From contig CM046350.1 in the NCBI GenBank assembly GCA_025403435.1, positions 29,417,346-29,481,345 of the forward strand: a DNA stretch of 64,000 nucleotides, in the 5' to 3' direction. The position numbers were made by a program, and so were the translations under genes. The stretch is from Artocarpus heterophyllus (Eukaryota > Streptophyta > Magnoliopsida > Rosales > Moraceae). Below the pieces are notes generated by a model. That model saw nothing but the letters and a program-made list of their open reading frames with translations, was not told the DNA's origin and ran no database searches. Shown piece after piece: positions 38,001 to 50,647 of the stretch; the first letter of the stretch is position 1, and the number at the start of each line of letters is the position of its first letter.

Positions 38001-38775
38001 CAGCTACCAAGAGGAAAATGTGGCACATTTTCCATCTTTTGATGGAGATAACATTTTAGCTTCCTAAGCTCTTAATTGCAAAAACAATTAGTCTAGGGAC
38101 CAATTTACAAACTTAACTTAGTTTAGGGACCAAAATTGAAGTCAAAAACTTGTCCCCCGCCACATAATGAAAACCAGTTCTCGTAAGGAGTGTTGTGGAA
38201 ATTTTTCCACCATTTGAGTGTAACCAAGTGGTCTCATTTGTTTTCTATACAATCGAAGTTTATACTGACAGTATTTTTCTTTTGCTGCTAGTATATTTCC
38301 TATATTGTTCGTATTCTTTTCATATTGTTTATGAGGTTCCATAACCTTCTATAGTAATCCACACTCTCCAAACTGTACAATTCCTATACTGCTTAACTTT
38401 ACACAATCTAATTCCTATACTACATTACTTTATGCAGTATAATTTTCATACCGTATATTTCTTATACTGTATTTTTGTCTTAAAATTTACTACAAAACAT
38501 ACTGCAACAATTAAGTTTTTTAGCTTTTTTTTAATTATTCCTTCTTGGTTTAAGATTATGGCGTAATTTTTAACTTAAAATTTTCATTTTTACTTTTATG
38601 GAATTTATTATGAAAATCAGATTAAAACAATAATCCTTGTAACACTCTTTATGTTCTTAAAATATTTTACAAATTTTCAAGTATAAACTTTAGCTCACAA
38701 AATTTATACTTAAATTACTTTACATAATCCTTAATTATTGCATATTTAATGCATTATAAATTCTTATGTGTCACA
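35044..38775 (-). mobile_element. Solo LTR E, divergent member of the element C LTR superfamily
   Basis: 3,732 bp with TG...CA ends (TGTGATGCCC ... TGTGTCACA) and exact 5-bp target duplications GTTTT (35039-35043, 38776-38780). Shares blocks with LTRs C and F in minus orientation, for example GTGAACCGTTCGCGA at about 37108 and the TTCATGTTACAG acceptor-like block. Candidate LTR intron 37737-35487 on the minus strand. No coding capacity, so it is a recombination remnant. Confidence 0.88.
35575..35705 (-). repeat. minisatellite-like block in solo LTR E
   Basis: Five to six degenerate units of TTTTCATAAACATT type at about 20-22 bp spacing, close to the candidate splice acceptor of the LTR. Solo LTR F has a different repeat in the equivalent area. 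Confidence 0.6.
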
Positions 38776-38780
38776 GTTTT

Positions 38781-39483
38781 TCTCTTCTGTTGCTTTGGTT
38801 TGTGGGCAATGGCTCGTGTGGGTTGGTAGTCTTCATCGGTGCTTGGGTGGTCATCTCTGACATCACGTGAGTTTATAGGTTGTTGTACCTGTATGAAGGG
38901 TTTTCTTGCCTTGGTCATGCTACCTGATTCAGGAGTGTGTTTTGTCATGGTAGAGACACTGATTCGTTTGGCTATGACCCTCCCGCTTCTATCGCCATTT
39001 TCCTTCGTGGTGGCTATGTTTCCTACAAGTCTCCATTTTTAGCTTCAAGCATGGTGATTATGGAGTTTTGCCTTTCAGTGTATGCACGAGGCTGAGCCTC
39101 TTATTTGTGTGTTTTGTTTCAATAAGGACCTTTGGTCTTTGTGTTTGTGTTTGTAGGTTTTTTACTTGTAATTCAGTCTTTTTGTTGTTTTTTTTGTTGG
39201 AGTCTGTTCGTAAGAGTTTTCTTCGTATGATTTATTTGTAGTGATAACCTTTGTGCCATTGTTTTCTGACCCTCATTCGATTGGGTTTTCTGTTGATTTG
39301 TAGAGTTTTTAAAAGAGCACAATGTGTCGTTTATGGATGTTGCAATACTTTCATTTTCTTTTGGGCTTCTGCCACCACCCCTTCTAGTGAGTTATCATGT
39401 TTGTACTGATGGTCTTGCCAGGTTTGTCATATTATTTGTTCTGTTTTTCTATTTGAATGTATCTTCCCTTTCAAAAAAAAAAA
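38781..39483 (+). other. poly(A)-terminated, possibly retroposed sequence
   Basis: GT-rich sequence ending CCCTTTCAAAAAAAAAAAA at about 39466-39483, which looks like a LINE or other retroposon 3' end. It continues leftward across solo LTR E into 34750-35038. No reverse transcriptase remains and no target duplication was found. Confidence 0.35.
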
Positions 39484-41941
39484 ACTGACATTTTAACGTG
39501 TGCACGCACATTGACAGCGTCCATGATTGAGTGTACGTTCTTCCGTTTTCCTCTTTTTCTTCTTTTTTTTTTTTCTTTTTTTTTCTTTTTTTAAAATCAA
39601 GATGCAAAAGCTAGCAAATTGAAGCTTTACCTTATTGTTCATCGTGAAAACTTCATGATCTCCATCAAATGATTTTTAGAATCGTTATTTATTATTTGCT
39701 TACTTTTCTCTTAAATTTTAGATTTCGTAACCAAAAATCTAAAGGATGCATGCGCAGGATGTGTGCATCTAACTAGTGTAGTAAAAAGGTTCAAATTTTT
39801 ATTTTTTAAATATTTTTGTTTAGAGAAAGGCTCGCATTGGACGCAAGGCAAGTTAAACTAAAGGCTATTCTTTTTCTTTTTACTTATTTATTTAAAAGTT
39901 ATTCGAACAAACAAACAATATGAATGAGTCTGTAGTACAAAACATAACCCTCAATAGGGAGGATACCACCAATACAACGAATAAATGCCCATAGGGAGAG
40001 ACGCCTGCTAGAAGCCCAAGAAACTAGAGTACTTCGGCATAGCAAGCGAGAACCTACTTTATGATCTTTTTAAAACGCTCTACAAATCGATGGAATACTT
40101 CAATCAATTGAGAGTCACGTAGCACATCGGCCACCACCAGCACACAACACATGATTAGGAGGCCAAAACCAACACAACACAAGCACATATAAATTAACCG
40201 GCGAAAAAACGCCACTATTACAAACAAACAATTAACTCAAAACAGAAACAAAATCCCCTTCAAAAAAATAAATAACAAAAAAAAAAAAAAACCACAACAA
40301 CACGAAAGAAGATTCTGGGAACAACAAAACAGCACGAAAGGAGCAGCCATAAAGCACCATAGTTGTCACTGGCGGTAGCACGTGGTTTCCATGCTCTGAT
40401 GTGGTTTTCTCTGTGGATCTGAATTTATTTATTTAGTTTTTTGATAGATGGGTAAGGCTTTTCTTGATTCTTCTTTTATATGCTTTTGCTGATATTTTGA
40501 ATTTTTAACTCAAGAATAGAGATTCGAATTCTACAATTTATAGTGAAGTTAGGTGTGAAATTCTTGCATGTAACGACGATATCATTGAAATTAGATTAAT
40601 TATAAAATCAACTTCTTAGTGTTGCAACAAAATTAAGCAAGATATTTTTATGACGTGATATTTGTCATGTAATAAGCGTTCTTATATATGTGTGTGTGTA
40701 AGATAGTCCTTCATTCAATTACAACTGTCATAATAGTTATAAATCTTATAAAAATATGAAGATTAACATAACAAACAATTTATTACATAATAAACAAAAC
40801 AGTTTAAGCCATTGATTCAAATAAAGAATAGGTAGGATTTTTCAATATGCCATATCTTCTTATGAGACTATATTTTCGTTTGAAAGCGTCCATCCATGAC
40901 GAGGGTTTTGTCCTGTCAGTCTGACCCGATGCAAGTCCCGGCCTATTGGTCCGATCGTGACATAGGTCCAGTTTGACAATTTAATTTCGGCGCCAATTAT
41001 GGCCCGTGAAACAAATTATTGTTTTCTTGTTCTTAGAGAACACAAGAATTCGACCGTTGTTCTTTGTTCCCTAATTATTTAACTCAAAGGTTTTTAAAAA
41101 CAAAAACTTGTTTCAATGTCGATTCCTTTTCATCCTAGATTGGCATTAATAATGTACAACTGCTAACATGAAACACTGATCACAGTTCGTGAGACGTTAA
41201 ATGCAAGGGCAGAGCCACCTTAGTTGGCCTAAGGGGCACCCTATAACTTTTTTAAAAGTTCTCATCTAAATTTTAACTTTTAAGCGTACTTATAATCAAT
41301 AACTTTTGGAATGTTTCAATTATACCATGACTTTAGAAGTATTCACATTTGAAATTTTAAATATTATATAAATAAAAAAATCAACTATATTATTATATAA
41401 TTAAGTATTTTCCAGACCTTTGATTTTAAAAAGCGAATTGATTTCAATTTATTCGAAGACGAAAGGAATAATGCAAACATATTGACGTAGATTGAAAAGA
41501 AAAAAAAAAGAATAAAAAAGGGAAATTACACTAAATAGTAAATTTTATTAACTCTTTCGTAAATAATATCAGATGATTTAGAAATTTTCAAAAAATGGCA
41601 TATTTAAACAAATCAGAATTTTAAAGGAACCAAAACCCTCAAAATGCCCCTCAACCATAGATTTGGTTTTTCTTTTTCCTTTATTCCTCCCTCTTTCATT
41701 TCTCTCTCCTCTCTTTCTTCCTACTCTGAGTCCTGATTCTTTCTTTACTCTCCCTCTTTGTTGCACATGAACCAGACCTTCAAAGTGGGCATCTTTAATG
41801 TCACCGTCATTATTGTCGTCGTCTCTATCGCATTGACATTGCATGTCCTTGCTCCGTCGCGATCGAGGAAAAATAAAAGCCTAGCGAACCAGTTGAGATC
41901 CATTGAACTCTCCGTCGCAGATGATTTCAGCGATGGAATCG
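39484..41941. other. spacer left of element C, no gene recognised
   Basis: Poly-T/C runs near 39550-39590, an A-rich block with short homopolymers at 40200-40330, and a CT-rich block at 41640-41760 followed by a small open frame (41758-41946) that runs into the element C LTR. The CT-rich block could be a leader of a disrupted gene, but I cannot identify one. Confidence 0.4.
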
Positions 41942-42830
41942 TGTAATGACCAAGGGGAATTCATTAACAAAATTCGATATTTAATTAGATTTAATCAATG
42001 AATTTACCCTCATAAATAGTATTTTTGTAAAATAATGATAATGCATAATGAATGCTATTTATAGAAAATATCACTATAGATTTGATGCGATAATGGATAT
42101 GGTCCAAATACAGATTTTGTGAGCATAAATGCTCGAAAATTTGTGAAAAATAGCCATAAAATGAATTTTTATATCACAACTAAATACGGTATTGTGATAT
42201 AAATTAATGGATGATTAAGATATAGATAAGATAGAAAGGCATGCCAAAACCCTAAAATAGCGTAAAAAGGGGTTCAACGTAATGTAAGTATACTGCTAAG
42301 ATAAAAACACAAATACAAAAAATACTGTGTTTTGACTCCAAAAGTGGACTAAAGAATAGGTAAGATATTCTATATAGTATAAGAATATATTTTCCAATGG
42401 TTTCACCCCAACAATATAAGAAAAATACTATGTGGTAAAAAATTATACTGTGTAAAATTTTGGAGGCCCACTAAGTGGACACCCAATAGATTGTGATTGG
42501 GCCACCACATCATGAAATGTGGCCCAATCACCTAAAGCCACCCATTACCCATAATTATTGGTTAAGAGATGACTCATTACCTTTACCAAAAAAAAAAAAA
42601 TCTCATGAGATAAGCCTTAATTAAAGGCTTAAGAAATAATTTTTTTTTTCATTTTTTCCATCCCAAATTTGACAGATCCAAGCTCTCCCTCTCAAAATTT
42701 CCTCGAACCAAAAATTCTCAAAAAACCTTCTCCAACCGAGTTTCAAGCTTCAAAGATCAAGGTTTTACATATTTTTAAGGTAAAAATCTAAACTTTTCTC
42801 AAGTTTACCTACGGTTAATCTTGGTTTTTA

Positions 42831-42866
<36 letters not shown>

Positions 42867-44871
42867 GGGAATTTGACCTAAGATTTGCTCATGTGAAACA
42901 TGCTTAGAAAATTGCAAAGAAGCCCTTGGAAGGTCTAGGGTCACAAATTTTTCTTTTCGTAAGTTCAATTTTTTTTTTAAATCTAAAGTTTATTTGATTT
43001 TTTGTTTTGGTTTTGTTGTTTCAAAAAGGCATGTGATCCTTTATGTAAGTTGTGGTTTGATTTTCTTAATTTCATGGTTTATGTTGAGGTTTGTTGTTGA
43101 AATTTGGGTTTGAAAGTGAAAATTGTTATTTTGTGTAAAATAGGATAATTTTGTAAATTTTGACGTTAGTTTTTTTAAGGAATTGTGATTTAGCATGAAA
43201 ACCAATTGGAAAAGTCTTGAAATTGCATGAACAGTAGCTAGAATGCTGTCTTAAACAAATTTTTTGCTAAAATTATCCCAGGCACTAAATTGCAAAGAAA
43301 TTTTTTTTCTCAGCATAATTGGAAAAAGGCCAAAAAGACCCCTGTATAGTGCGAATTTTGAAAAAGTTAAAACACGAAAGTTGTAGATCTCAATGAAACT
43401 GTTAGAAATCACGTACGATTCATCAAAAATCGTCTTCGTTTGCGAGTTATGGATTTTACAAAATTTGTTAAAATTAAGAAAAAAAAGTTTAAGGGGGAAA
43501 AATGTCTTTTAAAAAATTTTAAGGGGCAAAAACATCTTTTTTACAAAAAAAATTTTGGTAGGGTACTTTCAGAAAATTTGATCCTCTTGAAAAATGGGGA
43601 CTAATGGTTTAAAAAGATTGTTTTTTGTCTTAGGGACAAAATCGTCAAAAATTTTTAAATTAGGGATAAAATTGCAAAGTTTTGATAAATTTGGATTTTC
43701 ACTGCAAATAAGTGACCCGATGCCTTGAACCTTTGTTTCCACATTAATAAGTGGTGTTTTGAATTAAATTAGCTAAAATGGACCTAGGAATTCACAATGA
43801 CCCATCAAGGGCAAAAATGTCATTTTTTATAAAATAGTCAGTGCGGACCCCGAACTGCTCAAGATAGAGGAAGACGACCCTAATAAGAATTTCCTTTTTT
43901 TTAGAAACTAGAAAATGGAAGGAAACAAGAGGGCGGTCGAACTTTACGAAATCAAAATAGTAATCTGAATTAGTAACCAATAAGTATACCTTATCGATAG
44001 TTAAACGGTGATGATTTGACTAATAATGATACACTTGGCCAAATAGGTCACTAGATGTGTAACAAAGAACCTGAAGACGGTCTGTGTAGTAGCAAAAACA
44101 AGTAAGTTTCAAAACCACCTACAGTATGAAATAGTAGTTTAAGGGTTTAGTATATCATGCAAATATACTGTGTTATGCAATTAAGAAAAATGTGTAGGTT
44201 TTGCACTTAGAAAATAAGTGTTCTGACATGCATGGTATGATGACCATAATAAAAGAACTGGTAAATATATTACCAAAAATAAAGAAAGTGTCATACCAGC
44301 TCCTGCAAAAAAGGGGAGTTTAAAGTTAAAGTTATAATATGGTCTCGGTGTTACGAAGACCGATGCGCACATATGATACTAGCACTTGGGCCCTAATTAA
44401 AAATAAAGCATGACAAGAATAAAAAATGTTCATAAAAAACATAAATGGATCATACATACTAACATTTGATACATGTGGACTATGTTCAAACTTATTGGGC
44501 ATAAGCTCACTTAGTCATTTTATGCTGTAGGAATTCCCACTAGGAGGTCAGACTGATTATATTGATGAGCTGGCGGTGGAATATGAGTGATGTACAGATC
44601 AAGGTATGGAGACTGCCACAGTAACGTTTCCGTTGTTATGTATAGGAAGTAATTTTGAAACTTGATGTATATAAAGAAGTATTATAGTTAAGTAAGACAA
44701 ATCTTCTCTTGGATATGTTAATTATAGAATGTTATGAAAAGAAAGTTTGATTATATATATATATATATATATGTAATAACAATAAGATGTTTGAATTTAT
44801 ATGTATGATCAATTATTGTTTAAAAGAAATATAAGAATTACATATATATGTAAGTAAGAAGGAATGAAAGC
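41942..44871 (+). repeat. 5' LTR of element C, first part
   Basis: 2,930 bp up to the CACTA insertion; the remaining 28 bp are at 52178-52205. Candidate LTR intron 42780-44530 (TTTTAAG|GTAAAA ... GCTGTAG|GAATTCC). Contains a 33-nt G run and a (TA)n tract at 44752-44772. Confidence 0.92.
42833..42865 (+). repeat. poly(G) tract, 33 consecutive G
   Basis: An uninterrupted G33 run in the candidate LTR intron. The matching site in the 3' LTR (61075-61081) has only seven G, so the run expanded after insertion or is a sequencing or assembly artefact. Confidence 0.85.
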
Positions 44872-44896
44872 CACTACAACAAATTCAAGATTATAC

Positions 44897-47800
44897 TATC
44901 ACAACCCGCCTTTTCGGGCTATGATAAAACTCTTTCTTACTTACTTTAGGGCAAAAACTTATTAAATTTTTTTTTTAATAAATACTTTACAAATACTGGT
45001 CTAATAACTTCTGAAATACAAACATATACTTGTATTTACATAATCATCTTTTCTTTGCAATATAGTTTATCAAACATTACTTTCAAAATATCTTTAAACA
45101 CAATACAACGGAAACATACTGTGGCAGAAACCATACCCAGTCTGCACACATCATCCGTCCGTCAGCTCATCATTACGATTTATTCTGACCTTCTTGTCGG
45201 AATACCTACAGCATGAAAAACTTAATGAGCTAACGCTTAGTAAGTCTCATAAATCCCACATGGACATTCAAATAAATGCATGAATCAATTATGCTTTCTT
45301 ATAAACTTTCCTTATCTTCATCATTTCTTATCTTTACTAGGGCCCAAGTGTTCGTACTATTGCGAAATTTCATTTAGGTCTACGTAACACCGTGACCATA
45401 CTATATCCTTTAAACTCCCTTTGAATCAGGAGTCGGTACGACACTTTTCTTAATTTCTGGTGACATATTTACCAGTCCATTTATTATGGTTAACATACCA
45501 TATATGATGTGATAATCACATGTTATCCATAACACATAAATTTACTTGCATAGCATAGTACACACAAGTACTTACTTTATATACATATAGGTATTCATTA
45601 TTGTACATACAGATACATAACATTCAATACACATAGGTATTCATCATTGTACACACAGGTACGTAATGTATTGTACATGTCGATACATAACATATTATAC
45701 CTTCAGGTATTTTAATCGTATACTCATAGGTATTCATACATGACTATACCCCTAAGTATTTATATCATGGCAAACATACAAGTTTACACCGTAATATACA
45801 CTCAAGTGTACATATACATACATCCTATACCTACATTTTCATACTGTAGGTGGGAAGGATACTTACTTGTGCTTGTGTACCGAAAAATCAACTTCGGTCT
45901 CCTTTCTCCTAGGCTCCTAGGATCCTATTGGCCAATTACAAAACTATTAGCCAATTCCACTACGTTTCGTTACAAAACATTCGTTACTTAACTAGTCGAG
46001 TTGCATAACCGTATACAACTCTGAAACCACTGGTTTCTTTCTTTCTACCTTACTTTACCCTACCGTTACTTACGAAGGGTGGATATCTTCCAAATCATCT
46101 TTTTATCTCATTGAAAACATTTATGAGCTGTTCTGGTTATTCGAGCAAAAATGACAATTTTGCCCTCTATAAGCCTACTGACTTACCTAAGCTTGATTTC
46201 GTTATTGTAATAAAAATAGCCACATATTAACTTTAAATTAATGCTCTAGTGGCTCGTATCTTGTGCCCATTTTCTATAAAACTTTACATTTTAGTCCCTA
46301 AACTGAAAATTTTTGACAATTTTGCCCCCCAGGCTAAAATTTTTCTCTTTGTATCAAAATTTCCTATTTTTCTTAAGGATTATTTTTGCTCAAAGTACCA
46401 TATTCAAAATCGTTTGGGAAGTGACCTTTTTTTTCTTTTTTAAAATTTTTCACAATTTTTGTAAATTCTTTGAAAAATCAAAATCTCACAAACGATTTAG
46501 TTTTTCGATGAACCGTTCGCAATGCCTAACAGTTTCATCGAGATCTACAACTTTTATGTTTTAACTTTTCCCAAATCTCACTGTACAGGATATTTTTGGC
46601 AATTTTTCAATTCTGCTGAGAGAAATCTTTTTCTTTCAATTTAGTCCCTACGGTATTTTTACAAAAATCCATTTCAAAATTATAAATCTACCCCTGCAGA
46701 AACCGTTCCATGCTTTATTCAAATCATTCTCATGGGCAAACATCATTTTTGCAAAGTCTAACATCAAAATTACAAAAATAATGCTTTTTGCAAAAATTAC
46801 CATTTTGCACCATAAATCAAAATTTCACAACTTACACATGCCATACCTCATATATGTATGAAATTTCATCAAGTACATGCTCAAGAACCCTTATGGGTTT
46901 AAAAGAATAGAAATCAAAACAAAATCCATAAAATTTCAAAAATTTAAAATTCAAAACTTACCAAAATAACACCCTTTTGGTTTCAAGCCTTCAAAATCCC
47001 TTTGAACTCCCTCCTAAGCTTCCTTTTCATGCAAAAATTTGATGGATTAATCTTTCTCTTCAACCCATGAAAAATCCCTTGAAAACTCATTAAAAAGTTT
47101 AGGATTTTACCTTAAAACTTGTGGAAAATCCTTGTACTTGCTTGTAAAACTTGTTTGGCTTTGAGAAATTTTTTTGAGAGCTTCCTTCAATGGCTGCCGG
47201 AGCTAAGGATGAAGAAAGAAATGATTTTTTTTGCTAAAATCACATTAATTTCACACTTATCCAAATGGGTGACTCATGGGGTAATCAAGTGGGTTACCCT
47301 AGGTGGCATCATGCTATTGGGCCACATTGCATGGCTTGTTGGCCCAATATAATTCAAGTAAGTGTCCACTTTATGGAGTTAAAAATTTACACTGTGTAAT
47401 TTTTCACCACATAGTATTTTTTCTATACTGTCGTAGTCAAATCAATCTACTTTCTATCTTTAGACTGTATAAACATATTTGACTTACTTTTTGTTCACTT
47501 TTGGAGGCCAATCGTGACATTTTCTGTATCTGCGTTTTCACTTAGTAGTATTCTTATACTGCTCTGGCATCTTTCTTCATTGGGTTAGGTCTCAGAGGAC
47601 TCTATATCATATTTATATTCTTTATACCCATGTGTTTATATCACAATTTTACAATTAATTGTGATATAAAATTTATTTTATGGATATTATTTATAATTTT
47701 TTGAGTAATTAAACTCATAAAATCTATATTTGACAATATCCAACATTGCATCACATTTGTCATGAAATTTGCAATCAATGCCGTTTATTCATACTTTATC

Positions 47801-47897
47801 GTAATTTTTACAAAAATTTATATTTTTAAAAGTAAATTCATTAATTAAACCTAATTGAATATTAGGTTTTATTAATGAAAATTTCTCAGTCATTACA
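44897..47897 (-). mobile_element. Solo LTR F, C-superfamily, inverted, inside the CACTA left end
   Basis: 3,001 bp with exact target duplications TATAC (44892-44896, 47898-47902). The reverse complement runs TGTAATGACTGAG ... GGGTTGTGATA; the terminal TG/CA is mutated to TA at one end. Candidate LTR intron 47110-45206 on the minus strand. It landed 25 bp inside the CACTA end, so it faces the C 5' LTR head-on. Confidence 0.92.
45585..45830 (-). repeat. minisatellite-like block in solo LTR F
   Basis: Degenerate units around CATAGGTATTCAT and TTGTACATACAG recur about every 22-27 bp. Absent from the element C LTRs. Confidence 0.65.
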
Positions 47898-47902
47898 TAT
47901 AC

Positions 47903-48619
47903 GACCTTTATTTAATGACCGTTTCTCAAAAACTGTCGTAATAAGAAAAAAAAAAAAGCAACGAGTTATGCCTGCTAAGACGAAAATCGTCATAGTATTG
48001 GTGGGAGCTACCACGATAGTTTTTTAAAAAACTGTCCTGTAAGATTAAACCTTTCACTACGATTTTTATAAAACCGTCGTGGAAGGTTTTAAAATCTTTA
48101 GAAAATTTAATCTTTCACGACGGTTTTTATAAAAACCATTGTGGAAGGTTTGGATGTTTGAAATTTTTAGTATCTTGCCTAATTAAACCTTTCACGACAG
48201 TTTTTATAAAAACCGTCGTGGAAGGTTCTGCATGTTTGAAATTTTTAGTAGCCCGCCAAAATTTAATCTTTCACGAAGGTTAAATTTGGGCGGGAAACTA
48301 AAAATTTCAAACATACAAACCTTCAACGATGGTTTTTATAAAAACCATCGTGAAAGGTTAAATTTGGCAACATTTTAAAATTTTCAAACAAGAGGACCTT
48401 CCACGACGGTTTTTGTGAAAGGCCTTTCACGACGATTTTTGTAAAAACCGTTGTGGAAGCCACTGGGCCTTTCACTTTCATGATGTTTTTTACAAAAACC
48501 GTCGTAGAAGGTCCTCATGTTTGAAATTTTTAGTATGTCGCCAAATTTAACCTTTCACGACGGTTTTTTGGAAGGTTTGTATGTTTGAAATTTTTAGTTT
48601 CCCGCCCAAATTTAACCTT
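47903..48619. repeat. left subterminal hairpin-repeat array of the CACTA element
   Basis: About eight copies of CACGACGGTTTTT, mostly paired with AAAAACCGTCGTG through a short TATA/TG spacer (e.g. 48054-48090, 48114-48152, 48190-48225, 48320-48355, 48480-48512). Subterminal repeats of this kind are where CACTA transposases are known to bind. Confidence 0.88.
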
Positions 48620-48624
48620 CGTGA

Positions 48625-50642
48625 GTTGGAAACAAAGTGCGCATTGGAATTTTAAAAATTTTTCATCAGAGTATTTTCCAAAACACAAGTTTGACATGAT
48701 ATATGTATAAATTAGACAGATCTTACTAACCTCAGTGTGCCGAAGAACCTCCGTAACCTGTGTAGAGAAGTAACGTTCCAGAAGAGCCTCAACCAACTGG
48801 TCTTCTTTGCTATTCTCTATCCACAACCGGAGTGAGTGTGGGCTCACACGTACAGCTCTTCCACCGGTGACTCTCCTTCCAACCAATAGAGAGAACCCAA
48901 AGCTAGTGTTCGTGATTTGTGAACAAAAGCTCTCAGGGAGTTTTTCAGATGCTCACTAGAAGAGTATCACTCTTAATCTCTCAATTGATCTGAGTAAATC
49001 ATGAGACTCACTCCCTTTTTATAGCTATTGGTCCTGGGGTCAGTCCATATCAGATTAGGTCTCAAAAACTCGAAACAGAATCAAGTTCGGATCAGTATCT
49101 GATAAGATCCGCATAAAAACGCGTAATCTTATCTCCCGCTGATCGGCAGGCCGAACAGGCCAGTTAGGCAGGCCGACCACGTCATTCGACAGGCCAAACT
49201 CCCGAGAAAAAATCTCCACGAATCTTTTATTTTCCACCCGAGATTCTAAAGGATAAAGTCTCAGTTTTGATTCAAATAACCCAATAGAGAAGATATCTGA
49301 TCAAAACAAACTTTGTCAAGATAATCTCTAAGAAAATAAATCAATTCACAATAATTCTACAAGTTTATCTTGATCTAATTTGTCCAAAATTAAATCAACC
49401 AATAAACAGACAAGAATTATCTGATCGCAATAATTCAACAAGTTTATCTTGAACTAATTTCTTACAAAATTAATTCAACCAATAAACAGACATGAATTAT
49501 TTGATTCTTACAAATTTTAAACCAATCTGATAAATCCGACATAAGTCACCAATTATTAGAAAAAGCACGCCGTGTCGTTACAGGATTTTGTGAGCTAGCA
49601 AAGGGGACCAAAATGGACCTATAAAGTTCAAGCTCATGATAATTATGAAACCCAATATCCCAGATATACATTTCACAATTATCAACTCCAACGCTACTCC
49701 ACTAAAAGCTTGGAGCTGCACTCTCGAACTTTATAGAATTACGAAGCTCGTGTAGCTAAGTCTCCATGACATATCATAATGCATCGTATCCCCATATGAC
49801 AATCCATAATCGGCTTAAGGACAAGTTCTGTCTTACCTTCCTGATTACTTTTTATCTTACGTTCCATTGTCTCACCATTAGAAAACTTACCATCCATAGA
49901 TAGTATACCATTCGGTTACACCTATGTATCCAAATGGTTGAGCGCTCCTAGTTTTCCAATTACAGGACAACGCATATAAGATGATATCATTACTCCTAAA
50001 GAGGAGCTATGGATTCCATATCTATGAATAACAAGTCTACGCTATCAAGAGTCATGCCTCCAACGTACCGGCATGCATACCACTATTGAGATGTGGGTGT
50101 CACCCTTTGGCACATCAAAAGACACAAGTCGAGACAACGGGCCCACTATTCATCTCAGGATTAAGATATAATACAAATGACTGTCTAAAGTGAATCGATT
50201 TGCCAAGATAGAATTATTAATCCAAATCAATTCACTTTATGTCCCGATCCAACACATCGTCGCCTATGACAACGTGCCAATGTTTCTATTCACGGAGTCC
50301 AACTCCGATGGCCAAGACAAACCATCTCCCCAAAAGGGATATAGACAACATAACAATCTTTACATGAATAAAGCGCCCAACTTTATTCCCTCGATTGCGG
50401 ATCATATGTTTTAGACCATCACCTTAAGAATCGTGTCTACTGCATAATCATCCCATCATATGCCCAATTCTTAAGGTTTAGACTGACAGTCTCAAACTAC
50501 TATTTGCTTATCATACATTCAACAAATATGAACGTAAAGAGGACAAGATTTGGTATATATATAAATGAATAAATTCTTTATTGATAAAAATGTCTCCAAA
50601 AACGTATTACATTTTCACTCCTTAGGGCATACATGTCTAACA
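48625..50642 (-). mobile_element. Solo LTR D1, unrelated LTR family, inside the CACTA element
   Basis: 2,018 bp in minus orientation with target duplications CGTGA (48620-48624, 50643-50647). In element sense it runs TGTTAGACATGTATGCC ... TTTCCAAC. Homologous along its length to D2. Carries a short phased GC-rich array at 49144-49197 and a GAG|GTTAGT donor-like site near its 3' end. Superfamily not certain; TGTT...AACA ends suggest copia. Confidence 0.88.
49144..49197 (-). repeat. phased GC-rich motif array in D1, three copies
   Basis: CGGCAGGCCGA at 49144, AGGCAGGCCGA at 49166 and CGACAGGCCAA at 49187. Spacings are 22 and 21 bp. This is the same motif and pitch as in gypsy elements A and B, although the rest of the LTR is unrelated to theirs. 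Confidence 0.88.
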
Positions 50643-50647
50643 CGTGA

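Noticed and set aside
39900..40370. A-rich block considered as an antisense LINE 3' end
   Set aside because: No reverse-transcriptase remnant, target duplication or clear boundary; composition alone is not enough.
49055..49237. Short minus-strand frame over the D1 motif array
   Set aside because: Lies in a non-coding solo LTR and simply translates the repeat.
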